Below are positions 6,424 to 15,225 of a stretch of 25,852 nt of DNA, in pieces. Under the pieces are notes generated by a model. The model was not told the origin of the DNA, did not search any database, and was given only the letters and a program-made list of their open reading frames with translations. How positions within the stretch are numbered: position 1 is the first letter of the stretch; every line of letters starts with the position of its first letter. The DNA is from DUVY01 sp036562755 (GTDB lineage: Bacteria > Bacillota > Clostridia > Christensenellales > DUVY01): positions 1 to 25,852 of the forward strand of contig DATCJN010000034.1 in the NCBI GenBank assembly GCA_036562755.1. The letters run 5' to 3'. The translations under genes were made by a program, and so were the position numbers.

Positions 6424-7869
6424 ATGGATTTAAACCAAAAAGTAGCCAGATTTCTGGCGCTCAAACAAGAGCTGGAGCGGCGCGAGCAAGAAGACAATTT
6501 ATCAAGATACAACAAGGGCGAAAAAATCCATCGCAAGCAAATGCAGTTTCACCAATGCCCCGCGCGCAACCGCTGGGTGTTCGGAGGCAACCGAAGCGGC
6601 AAAACCGAGTGCGGCGCGGTGGAAACCGTTTGGCTGCTTAGGGGCATACATCCGTTTAAGCCCAACCGCCCCAACATAAGCGGTTGGGCGGTGTCCTTGA
6701 CCGCCCAGGTTTCCCGCGACGTCGTTCAGCAAAAGATTTTGCACTACCTGCCCAAAAGATATATAGCCGATATTTCTATGCAGTCGGGTTCAAAGGATAA
6801 CTATAAAGAAGGCGTGATTGATTACATTTTGGTAAAAAACGTCTTCGGCGGAGTTTCGAGGCTGGGTTTTAAAAGCTGCGACCAGGGCAGAGAAAAGTTC
6901 CAGGGCGCAAGCCTGGATTTTGTGTGGATAGACGAAGAGCCGCCCAGAGAAATATACGAAGAGTGCCGAATGCGGTTGTTTGATAAATTAGGCTATTTAT
7001 ATGTAACCATGACGCCCCTTAAGGGAATGAACTGGGTTTACGATGTCATTTATAAAAACTCTTGCGAAGACCCCGAATTAAAATGCTTTTTTATGGAATG
7101 GGCGGATAATCCTTTCTTGGATCAGGCCGAGATAGAGAGGCTTACCAAGATTTTGGACTCCGAGGAGCTTGAGAGCAGGCGTTACGGCAGATTTTCGGGC
7201 AAGGGCGGACTGGTCTATAAAGAATTTGATCCGTCCGTCCACGTAATAGAGCCGTTTAGCGTGCCGCCGGCGTGGTTTGACAATATTTCGATAGATCCGG
7301 GGCTTAACAATCCTTTGTCGGCGCATTGGTATGCGGTGGACTTTGACGGGAATGTGTATGTCATAGCCGAACATTACGAAGCGGGCAAGGATATAAAATA
7401 CCACGCCGAAAGGATAAAAAGCATATGTTCCAAACTAGGCTGGCCTTCGGATAGACAGGGCAAGATTCGCGCGCTTATAGACAGTTCGGCGGCGGCTAAA
7501 ACTTTGGCGGGACTAAAGAGCGTAAGCGAATTGTTTTACGAAGAAGGCATAGTCGTCAACCACAAAGTAAACAAAGACATTTTTTCGGGCATTTCCAGGG
7601 TAAAGTATTACCTAAAAAAAGGCGACAACGGGAGGCCCAAGTTATTTGTCTTTTCGCATTGCATCAATATGATAAAGGAATTTTTAAGCTACTCCTGGGA
7701 CTATGGCGACGCGCCCAAAAAGCAAAACGATCACGCCATGGACGAACTTAGATATTACATAATGTCCCGCCCCGAGCCGCCCGAGCTAAAACCTGCAAAA
7801 AGCGAAATAGCCCGCGATAAAGATCGGCTGATAAGAAGATTAAACAACTCAAAAAGGGCCTTACTGTGA
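6424..7869 (+). CDS. terL: phage terminase large subunit
   Basis: A 481-aa DNA-packaging motor: an ATPase that pumps DNA into the prohead and a nuclease that cuts it. The ATPase half has Walker A GGNRSGKT (54-61), Walker B FVWIDEE (167-172) and the coupling motif VTMTPLKG (194-201). The RNase H-like nuclease half has acidic residues in ISIDPG (Asp291), ALIDSS (Asp353) and NDHAMDELRY (Asp436/Asp440). All motifs are intact and length is normal. I recall very similar TerL proteins (HRKQMQFH, FKSCDQGREKFQG) in clostridial prophage-like clusters. It is the first gene of the virion operon, lacks a Shine-Dalgarno sequence, and overlaps the next gene by four bases (GTGA). Confidence 0.97.
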   Translation: MDLNQKVARFLALKQELERREQEDNLSRYNKGEKIHRKQMQFHQCPARNRWVFGGNRSGKTECGAVETVWLLRGIHPFKPNRPNISGWAVSLTAQVSRDVVQQKILHYLPKRYIADISMQSGSKDNYKEGVIDYILVKNVFGGVSRLGFKSCDQGREKFQGASLDFVWIDEEPPREIYEECRMRLFDKLGYLYVTMTPLKGMNWVYDVIYKNSCEDPELKCFFMEWADNPFLDQAEIERLTKILDSEELESRRYGRFSGKGGLVYKEFDPSVHVIEPFSVPPAWFDNISIDPGLNNPLSAHWYAVDFDGNVYVIAEHYEAGKDIKYHAERIKSICSKLGWPSDRQGKIRALIDSSAAAKTLAGLKSVSELFYEEGIVVNHKVNKDIFSGISRVKYYLKKGDNGRPKLFVFSHCINMIKEFLSYSWDYGDAPKKQNDHAMDELRYYIMSRPEPPELKPAKSEIARDKDRLIRRLNNSKRALL

Positions 7870-8147
7870 AGAGCGAATTTTTAAAATTATTAAAGCAAAA
7901 GGCGCAAGGATACGAGGCGGACGAAGTGGTAGAAGAGTATGTCAACGACCAGGACGGGTTAAAGCTAGTCAAGCGCAAGGTGACCAAAAAATACGTTCCG
8001 CCCGATACCAGCGCCGTTAAGTTATTAATGGATTTGGAGCCTAACATAGAAGATTTGACCGACCAGGAAATTCTGGAAGAAATCGAGCGGTTAAAAACCC
8101 AGATAAAAGAGGAGTTAAAGAATGGAGATAGTCGAACTAAAACTTAA
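7866..8147 (+). CDS. small phage protein with a TerS-like C-terminal motif
   Basis: A 93-aa protein starting at GTG inside a GTGA overlap with the terL stop, a classic translational coupling. The first 35 residues are charged and helical. Residues 34-54 (LVKRKVTKKYVPPDTSAVKLL) resemble the segment near the C-terminus of many small terminase subunits, where a basic strand leads into YPPDTTA and a hydrophobic helix. A helical acidic tail follows. No N-terminal helix-turn-helix is seen, so it is not a complete classical TerS. It may be a reduced small terminase subunit or a TerL partner. Its place directly after terL, rather than before it, is unusual. It overlaps the next gene by 26 bases. Confidence 0.7.
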   Translation: MKSEFLKLLKQKAQGYEADEVVEEYVNDQDGLKLVKRKVTKKYVPPDTSAVKLLMDLEPNIEDLTDQEILEEIERLKTQIKEELKNGDSRTKT

Positions 8148-8319
8148 ATCGCGCTGCGAAATAGGCGTTTGCAAAAACTTCGCCGCCTTCGCGATACGCG
8201 CCAAAAGACTGGGGATACGAAACGAAATTCATGTCTGCCGTGATTGTCTTGCCGAGCTAAACAAACATAGCTCCAAAATCTTAAAAAAGGTGCGCAATGA
8301 AAAAAACAGCGATATCTAA
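8122..8319 (+). CDS. small Cys4 zinc-ribbon-like phage protein
   Basis: A 65-aa basic protein with a probable zinc site: CEIGVC (Cys12, Cys17) and CRDC (Cys39, Cys42), with His37 next to the second knuckle. The ATG at 8122 has AGAGGAG about nine bases before it and lies inside the end of the preceding gene; its own end overlaps the portal start by 23 bases. The dense overlaps show it is read as part of the packaging-portal block. I know no function. DNA binding or a role as a terminase/portal cofactor is possible. Confidence 0.7.
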   Translation: MEIVELKLKSRCEIGVCKNFAAFAIRAKRLGIRNEIHVCRDCLAELNKHSSKILKKVRNEKNSDI

Positions 8320-10123
8320 AGACAAACTTTATCTATTGGGCGATAAAACGGTAAACGAATTAATAGACGAAGTCAGAAAGGATTTTGAGACTAGACAAAA
8401 CGCCCGAAAACATTTAGAGCTTCAATGGCAGTTAAACATCAATTTTGTTTTAGGCAACCAATATTGCGACATAATGCCTAACGGCGAGATTCAAGACCTG
8501 GATAAGCGGTATTTTTGGCAGGAACGCCAGGTTTTTAACCACCTAGCGCCCATACTTGAAACCCGCTTGGCCAAGCTCAACAGAGTTCGCCCCAAGATGA
8601 CCGTTTTGCCAGCAACCGACAACGACTCGGACATTTACGCGGCAAAACTCTCGACCATGCTGTTAAATTCCGCCTACCAAAAAAACGAGCTAGATAAAGT
8701 CATATCAGAGGCTACCGTCTGGAGCGAAACCTGCGGCACGGCGTTTTATAAGGTGGATTGGAATCCTTCGGGCGGGCGCAAAGTGGGAATTGCGGACGGC
8801 AAGCCCATTTACGAGGGCGATATTAAGGTTTCCGTGATTCCGCCCTTTGAGATTTACCCCGATTACCTAACAGCCGGCGAAATAGAGGACTGCAAGAGCA
8901 TAATCTGGGCGCGGGCGGTTGAGGTTAGGGCCATAAAAGAAATTTGGGGCATAGACGTGCCGGGCGAGCAAGTGCGGCTCTTTGGCTCAAGTCCCGCTTG
9001 CGATATGGCTATAGTCATAGAGCGCTATGAAAAACCGTCCAAGCAGTTCCCCAACGGCCGCTTAATCATAATCGCCCAAGACAAGTTACTGCACATAGGC
9101 GAGCTGACCTTAAAAATAGGCTCGGATTATTCCTTGACCTATCCTTTTATTAAGCAGCTTTGCACCAAGGCGGCAGGCTGCTTTTTTGGGATAAGCATAA
9201 TAGAAAGGGCTATTCCCGTTCAGCGCGCGTATAACGCGGTCAAAAACCGCAAGCATGAGTTTTTAAACCGTTTGGCTATGGGCGTGCTGGCGGTAGAAGA
9301 CGGCGCGGTGGACATAGACGAATTGACCGAGGACGGCTTGCCCCCCGGAAAAATCGTGGTGTATCGTCAGGGTTCCAATCCGCCCGTGTTTATGGATACG
9401 GGCAGGCTGCCTTCCGAGCTAAACTACGAAGAGGACCGCTTAATGAGCGAGTTTATAACCATAAGCGGCGTATCCGAAATTATGCGCAACAGCCAGGCGC
9501 CCAGCAGCGTTTCTTCGGGCGTGGCCTTGCAGCTTTTGATAGAGCAGGACGACACAAGGCTTTCTATGAGCGCCGAGTTCATACGCGAAGCCGTAAGGAC
9601 TTTGGCTAAGATGATATTGAGACTGTATAAGCAGTTTTGCGAGCAGACCAGGTTATTGAGCGCCGCAGGCGAAAACGGCGAGCTTGAGATATATTATTGG
9701 CGCTCTAACGACATAACAAGCGACGACGTGGCGTTTACCACCGAAAACGAGTTAAACCAAACCCCCGCCAACAGACGAAACTTTGTGTTCGACTTGCTAA
9801 AGACGGGTTTGCTTGCGGACGAAAACGGCAAGATAAGCAACCATATGCGCCACAAAATATTGGAAATGCTGGGACTGGGAATTTGGGAAAACGCCAAGGA
9901 CTTAGAAAGCCTGCACATAAAAAAGGCCAAAAAGGAAAACTTTGAGCTTACCAAGGCGGAAGTATCCGCAAGCGAAATAGACGACCACGAGCTGCATATT
10001 CAAGAGCATATTAAGTTTATGCTCTCGGACGAGTTTAAAAAATACTCTGACAGCGAAAAGAGGTTTTTAACCCACATTCGCCATCATAAAGAGATAGCCA
10101 AGATGAGCGCGGGAGAAAACTAA
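8297..10123 (+). CDS. phage portal protein
   Basis: A 608-aa protein expected to form the dodecameric channel at the unique capsid vertex, through which DNA is packaged and ejected. The N-terminal part shows portal features: the aromatic stretch QWQLNINFVLGNQY (44-57), a FNHLAPILETRLAKL segment, and PKMTVLPATDNDSD before a helical wing. The middle holds the beta-rich clip/stem region and the SGVSEIMRNSQAPSSVSSG loop typical of large portals. The C-terminal 100 residues are helical and charged, as in podovirus barrels. Size suits podovirus-like portals. AAGGTG precedes the ATG at 8297. The scaffold gene starts on the base after its stop. Confidence 0.92.
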   Translation: MKKTAISKDKLYLLGDKTVNELIDEVRKDFETRQNARKHLELQWQLNINFVLGNQYCDIMPNGEIQDLDKRYFWQERQVFNHLAPILETRLAKLNRVRPKMTVLPATDNDSDIYAAKLSTMLLNSAYQKNELDKVISEATVWSETCGTAFYKVDWNPSGGRKVGIADGKPIYEGDIKVSVIPPFEIYPDYLTAGEIEDCKSIIWARAVEVRAIKEIWGIDVPGEQVRLFGSSPACDMAIVIERYEKPSKQFPNGRLIIIAQDKLLHIGELTLKIGSDYSLTYPFIKQLCTKAAGCFFGISIIERAIPVQRAYNAVKNRKHEFLNRLAMGVLAVEDGAVDIDELTEDGLPPGKIVVYRQGSNPPVFMDTGRLPSELNYEEDRLMSEFITISGVSEIMRNSQAPSSVSSGVALQLLIEQDDTRLSMSAEFIREAVRTLAKMILRLYKQFCEQTRLLSAAGENGELEIYYWRSNDITSDDVAFTTENELNQTPANRRNFVFDLLKTGLLADENGKISNHMRHKILEMLGLGIWENAKDLESLHIKKAKKENFELTKAEVSASEIDDHELHIQEHIKFMLSDEFKKYSDSEKRFLTHIRHHKEIAKMSAGEN

Positions 10124-10741
10124 ATGAGCGAAGTTTTACTGGGCAAATTTCAAAGCGTAGAAGAGCTTTTAAAGGCCTACCAAAACTTAGAGGCCAATTA
10201 CACAAAAAAATGCCAATTAATTTCCCAATTAAAAAAAGAACTTCAAGACATAAAAAGCCAAACCGCTCAAACACCCCAAAATATCCAAGTCGATAGCCAA
10301 GATAACTCTATGAATATAGAGCCTTCGCAGTCGGCAGCGGATATTAGGGACAATGTTTGCCAAGACGATTATAATCTGGACTTGGAAATCCAAAGATTTT
10401 TTGAGTCCTATCCCCAAGCCAAGCAATACGCCGCCCTTATAGGAGAAGCGATAACCGCTCAAAAGCCTACTTTGGTGGACTTTTTGGCAGCGTTTGTCCA
10501 AGTCTTAACTAGCAAAAGCCCGCAGGATTATTTAACAGACCCTGAGTTTTTGGAAAAATTCGTCTATACAAACGAAAACTTAAGGCAATATTTTATCCAA
10601 AGCTATCTTGACGGGCTTTTAAAGGGCGGGCAACCCTTTACGGTTTGCGGGCAGGCGCCTGCGATAAGCGTTTCGCCCCCGGCGCGCCCTAAGAGCTTGG
10701 CGGAAGCGCGCGATTTGGCTAAAAAAATACTAACTAAATAA
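10124..10741 (+). CDS. capsid scaffolding protein
   Basis: A 205-aa protein expected to guide prohead assembly and then leave the capsid. The start (LLGKFQSVEELLKAYQNLEA, residues 5-24, then a YTKK stretch and a coiled coil to about 45) is a hallmark of phage scaffolds in Firmicutes. A polar linker follows (50-85), then helices. The basic proline-containing C-terminus (SPPARPKSLAEARDLAKKI) suits binding to the capsid protein. It lies directly between portal and major capsid genes, the standard place. A GGAG box about eight bases before the ATG overlaps the end of the portal gene. No separate prohead protease gene is present. Confidence 0.87.
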   Translation: MSEVLLGKFQSVEELLKAYQNLEANYTKKCQLISQLKKELQDIKSQTAQTPQNIQVDSQDNSMNIEPSQSAADIRDNVCQDDYNLDLEIQRFFESYPQAKQYAALIGEAITAQKPTLVDFLAAFVQVLTSKSPQDYLTDPEFLEKFVYTNENLRQYFIQSYLDGLLKGGQPFTVCGQAPAISVSPPARPKSLAEARDLAKKILTK

Positions 10742-10754
10742 GGAGAAAGCTTAT

Positions 10755-11909
10755 ATGGTAACCTTACAGAGCGCCGAAAGCGTGTTAAAAACGGTTTATC
10801 TGGACGTTGTCAGCAACCAGCTAAACACTGAAATTAACCCGTTTTTGGCAAAAATCAAACAGTCCACAGAGGACGTTTGGGGCAAAGAGGTAAGAAAACT
10901 TGCGCCTTTCGGAATCAACGGCGGAATAGGCGCGGGCGCGGAAGACGGCGATCTGCCCTCCGCTTACGGCAATCAATACGTCCAATTCGTAAGCGCATTA
11001 AAGAACCTATACGGCCAAATCGAAATTTCGGATAAGGCCATAAGAGCCTCGTCCAACAGCGTGGGCGCGTTTGTCAACCTCCTAAACGCCGAAATGGAAG
11101 GTTTGCTAAAAGCAAGCGCGTTTAACCTGGGCAGAATGCTCTACGGCGACGGCAGCGGTTTGGTTGCCGAAGTCTTGGAGAGCGGCCAAGGCTCTTGCGC
11201 GGTCAATACGGTAAGAAACCTTATAGAAGGTTTGGCCGTGGATTTTTACTCTAACGATGTAAAGATCGAGAGCGCCCAAAGAATAATATCCATAGACCGA
11301 GACACTAAGACCGTGTATTTTGCCAACGCCCAGCTCCAAATTCCCGCGGGCGCTAAGATGTATGTCCAAGGCTCTTACAACAACGAGCTGACCGGCTTAG
11401 GCGCTATTTTCTCGGACAGCAAAATTTTATACGGCGTTGACCGCGATGTCCACAAATGGATGAAGCCCTATGTAAAAGAGGTCAACGGCGACATAACCGA
11501 AATAGTTATGCAGCAGGCCATAGACAGACTTGAAGAAGTCAACGGCTCCAAAGTGGACTTTATAGTATGCTCGGCGGGAGTAAAGCGCAATTATCAAGAA
11601 TACATGCTCTCGTTTAAGCGCAACATCGACGTTATGGAACTAAAGGGCGGATACAAGGCCTTAACCTTTAACGGCATTCCTTTGATTTCGGACAGATTTG
11701 TGGGCGAGGGCGAAATGTATCTGTTAAACAGCTCCGAGTTTAAGCTTCATCAGCTCTGCGATTGGAAGTGGCTTGAAAACGAGCACGGCAGAATCTTGCG
11801 TCAAATGCCCGGAAAACCCACTTACGCCGCTACCTTGGTAAAATACGCCGAGCTTGTGTGCGACAAGCCCGCAGGCCAAGCAAAACTTACAGGTATAACC
11901 GAAAGCTAA
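10755..11909 (+). CDS. major capsid protein (HK97-like fold expected)
   Basis: A 384-aa shell protein. Visible features are an N-terminal helix, the glycine-rich loop GINGGIGAGAEDGD (53-66), QIEISDKAIRASSNS (88-102, the spine-helix entry typical of HK97-fold subunits), LLNAEMEGLLKASAFNLGRM (109-128) and LYGDGSG (129-135), which is frequent in this capsid family. The C-terminal half reads as an A-domain with ISDRFVGEGEMYLLN. It has the best ribosome binding site in the operon (AAGGAG, nine-base spacing), in keeping with the need for hundreds of copies. A strong hairpin follows immediately. Family recognised from memory of clostridial prophage clusters; the fold was not computed. Confidence 0.9.
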   Translation: MVTLQSAESVLKTVYLDVVSNQLNTEINPFLAKIKQSTEDVWGKEVRKLAPFGINGGIGAGAEDGDLPSAYGNQYVQFVSALKNLYGQIEISDKAIRASSNSVGAFVNLLNAEMEGLLKASAFNLGRMLYGDGSGLVAEVLESGQGSCAVNTVRNLIEGLAVDFYSNDVKIESAQRIISIDRDTKTVYFANAQLQIPAGAKMYVQGSYNNELTGLGAIFSDSKILYGVDRDVHKWMKPYVKEVNGDITEIVMQQAIDRLEEVNGSKVDFIVCSAGVKRNYQEYMLSFKRNIDVMELKGGYKALTFNGIPLISDRFVGEGEMYLLNSSEFKLHQLCDWKWLENEHGRILRQMPGKPTYAATLVKYAELVCDKPAGQAKLTGITES

Positions 11910-11911
11910 AA

Positions 11912-11943
11912 ATTTTGCCGCCTTGCATATGAGGCGGCAAAAT
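11912..11943 (+). other. strong hairpin after the capsid gene (partial terminator or mRNA stabiliser)
   Basis: A 12-bp perfect stem, ATTTTGCCGCCT / AGGCGGCAAAAT, with an 8-base loop. The tail is A/T-mixed with no T-run, so read-through into the tail genes is expected. Such a hairpin can raise capsid mRNA relative to downstream genes by partial termination or by protecting a processed 3' end. Confidence 0.75.
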
Positions 11944-11956
11944 AATATTATTCGAT

Positions 11957-12202
11957 ATGAAAATAAAGATAGAAAACGATTTATACGACATCGCCAACAG
12001 ACTTAAGGCGATAGACAGCGGGTATTTCGTGCTATACGACACTGCGCGCAAAAAATACGAAGTCCACAATTCCAACAACATAGGCGGCACATATTGCTTG
12101 ACCGTGCCTTACGAGAAACTGGACGCCCGAACAATAGACTTTGTTCAAAAAACCCGACGCGAACGGTTTGATAAATTGTTAGAGGAAAAATTATGGTATT
12201 AA
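11957..12202 (+). CDS. small conserved phage protein of unknown function
   Basis: An 81-aa soluble protein. Its beginning, KIENDLYDIANRLKAIDSGY (4-23), its centre YEVHNSNNIGGTYCLTVPYE (54-ish region) and a helical basic end (KTRRERFDKLLEEKL) form a compact pattern I recall from the same slot between capsid and adaptor genes in clostridial prophage-like clusters. No function is known to me; a head-completion or capsid-associated role is a guess from position. It lacks a Shine-Dalgarno sequence. The only purine-rich SD-like run upstream (GAGGCGG) is buried in the stem of the preceding hairpin. It overlaps the adaptor gene by 10 bases. Confidence 0.75.
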   Translation: MKIKIENDLYDIANRLKAIDSGYFVLYDTARKKYEVHNSNNIGGTYCLTVPYEKLDARTIDFVQKTRRERFDKLLEEKLWY

Positions 12203-12762
12203 AAGACATCTTAATCCAGACCGCCACGCTGCTAAAACTAGACAATGTTTTAAGCCTTAAGGAATTGGGCGGCGAGGGCGAGGACGAGCAGGCCAAAAAA
12301 GATTTGGAGCTTCTAAAAACCTGCGTCAACCTTATAATCAACGAGATTGCAAGCGACTATGTTCCGCTATCGACAGTGGAAGAAGTTTTGGTAAAAAATT
12401 CCAAAATACCCTATGTCAACCTGTCTAAGACGGCGCTTAACATAAAGTCTGTAAAAGATTCTTACGGTCAAAAGCGCTATTTTAAAATTTATCCGTCCTA
12501 TATTTACACCGACTGCGAGGGCGTTTGCCGCGTAGAATATACCTATCTGCCCGCCTATGTAGAGAATTTGGACGAACAGACCGAATACCAAAACTCCAAG
12601 ATAACCGCGCGCATTATCTCATACGGGGCGGCGAGGGAATACTGCCTCATTATGTCAATGTATGAAGACGCGCAAAGCTGGGACGCCCGCTTTAAAGAAA
12701 GTCTTGCAAGCGCATGCCGTCAAAACAACTATTTGACTTTACCCAACAGGCTTTGGAGATAA
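12193..12762 (+). CDS. head-tail adaptor (connector) protein
   Basis: A 189-aa protein expected to form a ring under the portal and to hold the tail, as T7 gp11 or P22 gp4 do. It is helical at both ends with a beta-rich middle. The C-terminal signature ITARIISYGAAREYCLIMSM followed by YEDAQSWDARFKESL is the helix pair common to adaptors, in which an aromatic/Glu stretch is followed by an amphipathic helix. The ATG at 12193 has GAGG seven bases upstream and lies inside the previous gene. Position (capsid, small protein, adaptor, tail) agrees. No separate siphovirus-type head closure, tail terminator or tail tube genes follow, which supports a short-tailed particle. Confidence 0.78.
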   Translation: MVLKDILIQTATLLKLDNVLSLKELGGEGEDEQAKKDLELLKTCVNLIINEIASDYVPLSTVEEVLVKNSKIPYVNLSKTALNIKSVKDSYGQKRYFKIYPSYIYTDCEGVCRVEYTYLPAYVENLDEQTEYQNSKITARIISYGAAREYCLIMSMYEDAQSWDARFKESLASACRQNNYLTLPNRLWR

Positions 12763-12766
12763 GTTT

Positions 12767-14236
12767 ATGGTTTATCTAAAAAAGCTAAAAACACCCAAAG
12801 TCAAAAAAGTAATACTGCAGTTTGCCGATTTTTTGGGCGGGGCAAGGCGCGATATAGACGCCAACATCTTGCCCATAAAATACGCGTTTAATACGTATAA
12901 CTTTGACATCTCTGACGGCGCGCTAAGAGACGGACTGGGGATAGAGAAACTGGATAAAAAATACCTCAATAAGCAAAACGAGTTAATTTATCCCGAAGGC
13001 GAGGTTTTGCGGGCGTGGCAGTATTACCGCTACGACTTTGACAACCAAAGGCGCGATGATAAATTAATCATCTATATGTCCGACGGTTATTTGTATTTTG
13101 TAGGGCTGTTTGACGAAACCTTTGAGTTTCAAAAAATTGAAAACTCTTATTTTTCATCGCCGCCCAACTTCCTAAACTACCGTCTAAACAGCGAGGATGT
13201 ATTGATTGCCACTTCGCCCGACGACGAGATGCTGGTGTTTGACGGGGTAGGCTCCTACAGAGTTCCCGACGCGCCTAAAATAACCTCTATGAGCATTCAC
13301 TACGAGAGGTTGTTTGCGACTTCGGCGGGCGAGAGCAACCAAATCTGGTTCTCTAAGGAACTTGATCCTGTAAACTGGGACATCAATCTGGAGAGCGCGG
13401 GCTTTATTGAGATGAACGACCAACGCGGCGCGCTTTTGGAAGTAATGAGCTTTTTGGACTATGTTTATGTGTTTAGGGAGTTTGGAATAAGCCGTATTAG
13501 CGCCTACGCAGACCAAACCCAATTTTTTGTCTCGCACCTGTTTACATCCAGCGGCCGAATAGCCAAAAAAACGGTAGCGCTGTGCGGCGACAGGGTAATC
13601 TTTTTAACTTCGAGCGGATTATACGCGTTTGACGGGTTGCAGACGCATAAGATTTTGAGTGAAATTACGGACGCCATAACCGACATAGACAGCGCGCACG
13701 CCGTGTTTTACAACGGCAAGTATTACCTTGCTTGCAAGTTCGATTTTAGGGACGGCAGAAAAATTCACTGCGAAACGGGAGACTTTACTTTAAACGCCGT
13801 TATAGAATACGACATCATAAAAAAATCTTATGTAATTTATCGAGGCATAGACGCGGCTAGCTTTTGCCCCCTAAAGATAGGGTCTCAAGAATTGCTCTGT
13901 CTTGCGACTAAAGGCGGCGGGTTTTTGAGCATTCTCGCCGAGGGCGCCAAATATTACCAAGACCAATTAAAAAAAGTCTGGCAGTCGCCTTATTCGGACT
14001 TGGGGCTTGCCAATTACAAAAAAGTCCTAAAGGCGTTATATATAACAAGCCTTACCCCTTGCGACATAATTGTTAATGCGGACGGGCGGGAGTTCAGATA
14101 CAAAATTTCGGGCGGCCAGGGTATAACGAGGATTACCCCTAAAATAAGCTTTGAAAAGATGAGCATAACTTTTGAGTGCGAGGACTCGCCAAGTTATATA
14201 ACCCGTCCGATGTTGGAATTGGATATATCACGATAA
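12767..14236 (+). CDS. tail nozzle / DNA-stabilisation (P22 gp10-like) beta-propeller protein
   Basis: A 489-aa beta-rich protein with propeller-like repeats (for example KLIIYMSDGYLYFV, VIFLTSSGLYAFDG, KYYLACKFD). Residues 181-204 (RLFATSAGESNQIWFSKELDPVNW region) carry the phrase found in P22 gp10-type and related hub proteins, in which an R-L-F strand leads to W/FS and DP-NW. The N-terminus contains a GGARRD-IDANILP motif and the G-LRDGLG phrase typical of these hubs. It should form the tail nozzle that plugs the portal-adaptor channel. GGAG stands 11 bases before the ATG. No tape measure gene is present. Assignment is by pattern and position, not by search. Confidence 0.75.
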   Translation: MVYLKKLKTPKVKKVILQFADFLGGARRDIDANILPIKYAFNTYNFDISDGALRDGLGIEKLDKKYLNKQNELIYPEGEVLRAWQYYRYDFDNQRRDDKLIIYMSDGYLYFVGLFDETFEFQKIENSYFSSPPNFLNYRLNSEDVLIATSPDDEMLVFDGVGSYRVPDAPKITSMSIHYERLFATSAGESNQIWFSKELDPVNWDINLESAGFIEMNDQRGALLEVMSFLDYVYVFREFGISRISAYADQTQFFVSHLFTSSGRIAKKTVALCGDRVIFLTSSGLYAFDGLQTHKILSEITDAITDIDSAHAVFYNGKYYLACKFDFRDGRKIHCETGDFTLNAVIEYDIIKKSYVIYRGIDAASFCPLKIGSQELLCLATKGGGFLSILAEGAKYYQDQLKKVWQSPYSDLGLANYKKVLKALYITSLTPCDIIVNADGREFRYKISGGQGITRITPKISFEKMSITFECEDSPSYITRPMLELDISR

Positions 14237-14244
14237 GGATAGAT

Positions 14245-15219
14245 ATGGATTACGGCAAACTTGCTTATATCGGACTTAACGATGTAAACAAAAGACTGCA
14301 AAACATAGAAAAAAACAACAAGTCCGCTCTAACCGCGTTTTCGCACAACAAAATCCTAAACCAAAAAATAAACGGCCATTATTTTTACGAGATAAAGTTC
14401 GGCGCCGCTCACGGCGCGCTTTCGCTGATAGGAAAGTTAAAATTTTTCCAACCAAGCGCGCAAAAACCCGACATAACCCTAAAACTCAACGAGCTTGTAT
14501 GCTATTTTGACAGCCCCGACTTAAAAGAAGGCGCGCAGGATTATTTGATTTTTGCCGCCGCTCAAACCCAATCGGGCAACAACGCTATAAAGATAGAGAT
14601 AAACGGCTACCAAGGCGAACTGTCAGGGCTGGACTTTAATCTCTTGGGCGAGAATCTAACAAGTTTTGAGCCCGACGAGCGCTTGCGCTTGCTCGATAGG
14701 GAATCCAAAAAACTGGTCGCGCATCTGGCAGGAGATAAAATCGCGTGTTATGCTAGCGATGACGGCTCGTTTGACTTTAACGGCGAGCCGTTTATTTTGG
14801 GCGAAGGAGTTAATTTTTGCATATGCCGCGGCTATGACGACGCGCAAAAAACCGCTTTGGCGTATATAGACGCTCAAAAAAACCTGTATTTTAAACTTTT
14901 AGGCAGTCGTTTGGTTTTTATTGACGACAACGCCTCGTCCATAGCTCTTTTGCCTCTGAATTTCGGGTATCTGGTTGTCTATATAAAAGACTTTAAGGCG
15001 TATTACAGATTTATCTACCGCGGGCTTGATGTTTCAAAACGCTTTGAGCTGGGAACATCTTTAAGACTTCCCGAGAGCGTCAACATCGTCTCAGACGCGC
15101 CCAAACCTATATTGTTAATAAAAACCTCGGACCAAAAGATTTATCTAAAGGCGGCGCGCGACAATATATTTTTCGAAGAAGGGGTTAAGGAAATAATCAA
15201 ATCCACTTCGTTTATATAG
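14245..15219 (+). CDS. uncharacterised tail-associated protein
   Basis: A 324-aa protein with no motif I recognise. It has a short helical N-terminus (NDVNKRLQNIEKNN, 13-26) and then mostly beta-strand-like sequence in which strands alternate with charged turns. The C-terminal 150 residues resemble propeller blades (KNLYFKLLGSRLVFIDD, SIALLPLNFGYLVVYIKD). There is no signal peptide or membrane segment. The reading frame is open back to 14176, but the ATG at 14245 is chosen because AAGGAT lies five bases before it and the earlier start would overlap the nozzle gene. Tight packing between two tail genes suggests a distal tail or hub component. Confidence 0.7.
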   Translation: MDYGKLAYIGLNDVNKRLQNIEKNNKSALTAFSHNKILNQKINGHYFYEIKFGAAHGALSLIGKLKFFQPSAQKPDITLKLNELVCYFDSPDLKEGAQDYLIFAAAQTQSGNNAIKIEINGYQGELSGLDFNLLGENLTSFEPDERLRLLDRESKKLVAHLAGDKIACYASDDGSFDFNGEPFILGEGVNFCICRGYDDAQKTALAYIDAQKNLYFKLLGSRLVFIDDNASSIALLPLNFGYLVVYIKDFKAYYRFIYRGLDVSKRFELGTSLRLPESVNIVSDAPKPILLIKTSDQKIYLKAARDNIFFEEGVKEIIKSTSFI

Positions 15220-15225
15220 GTCTAT

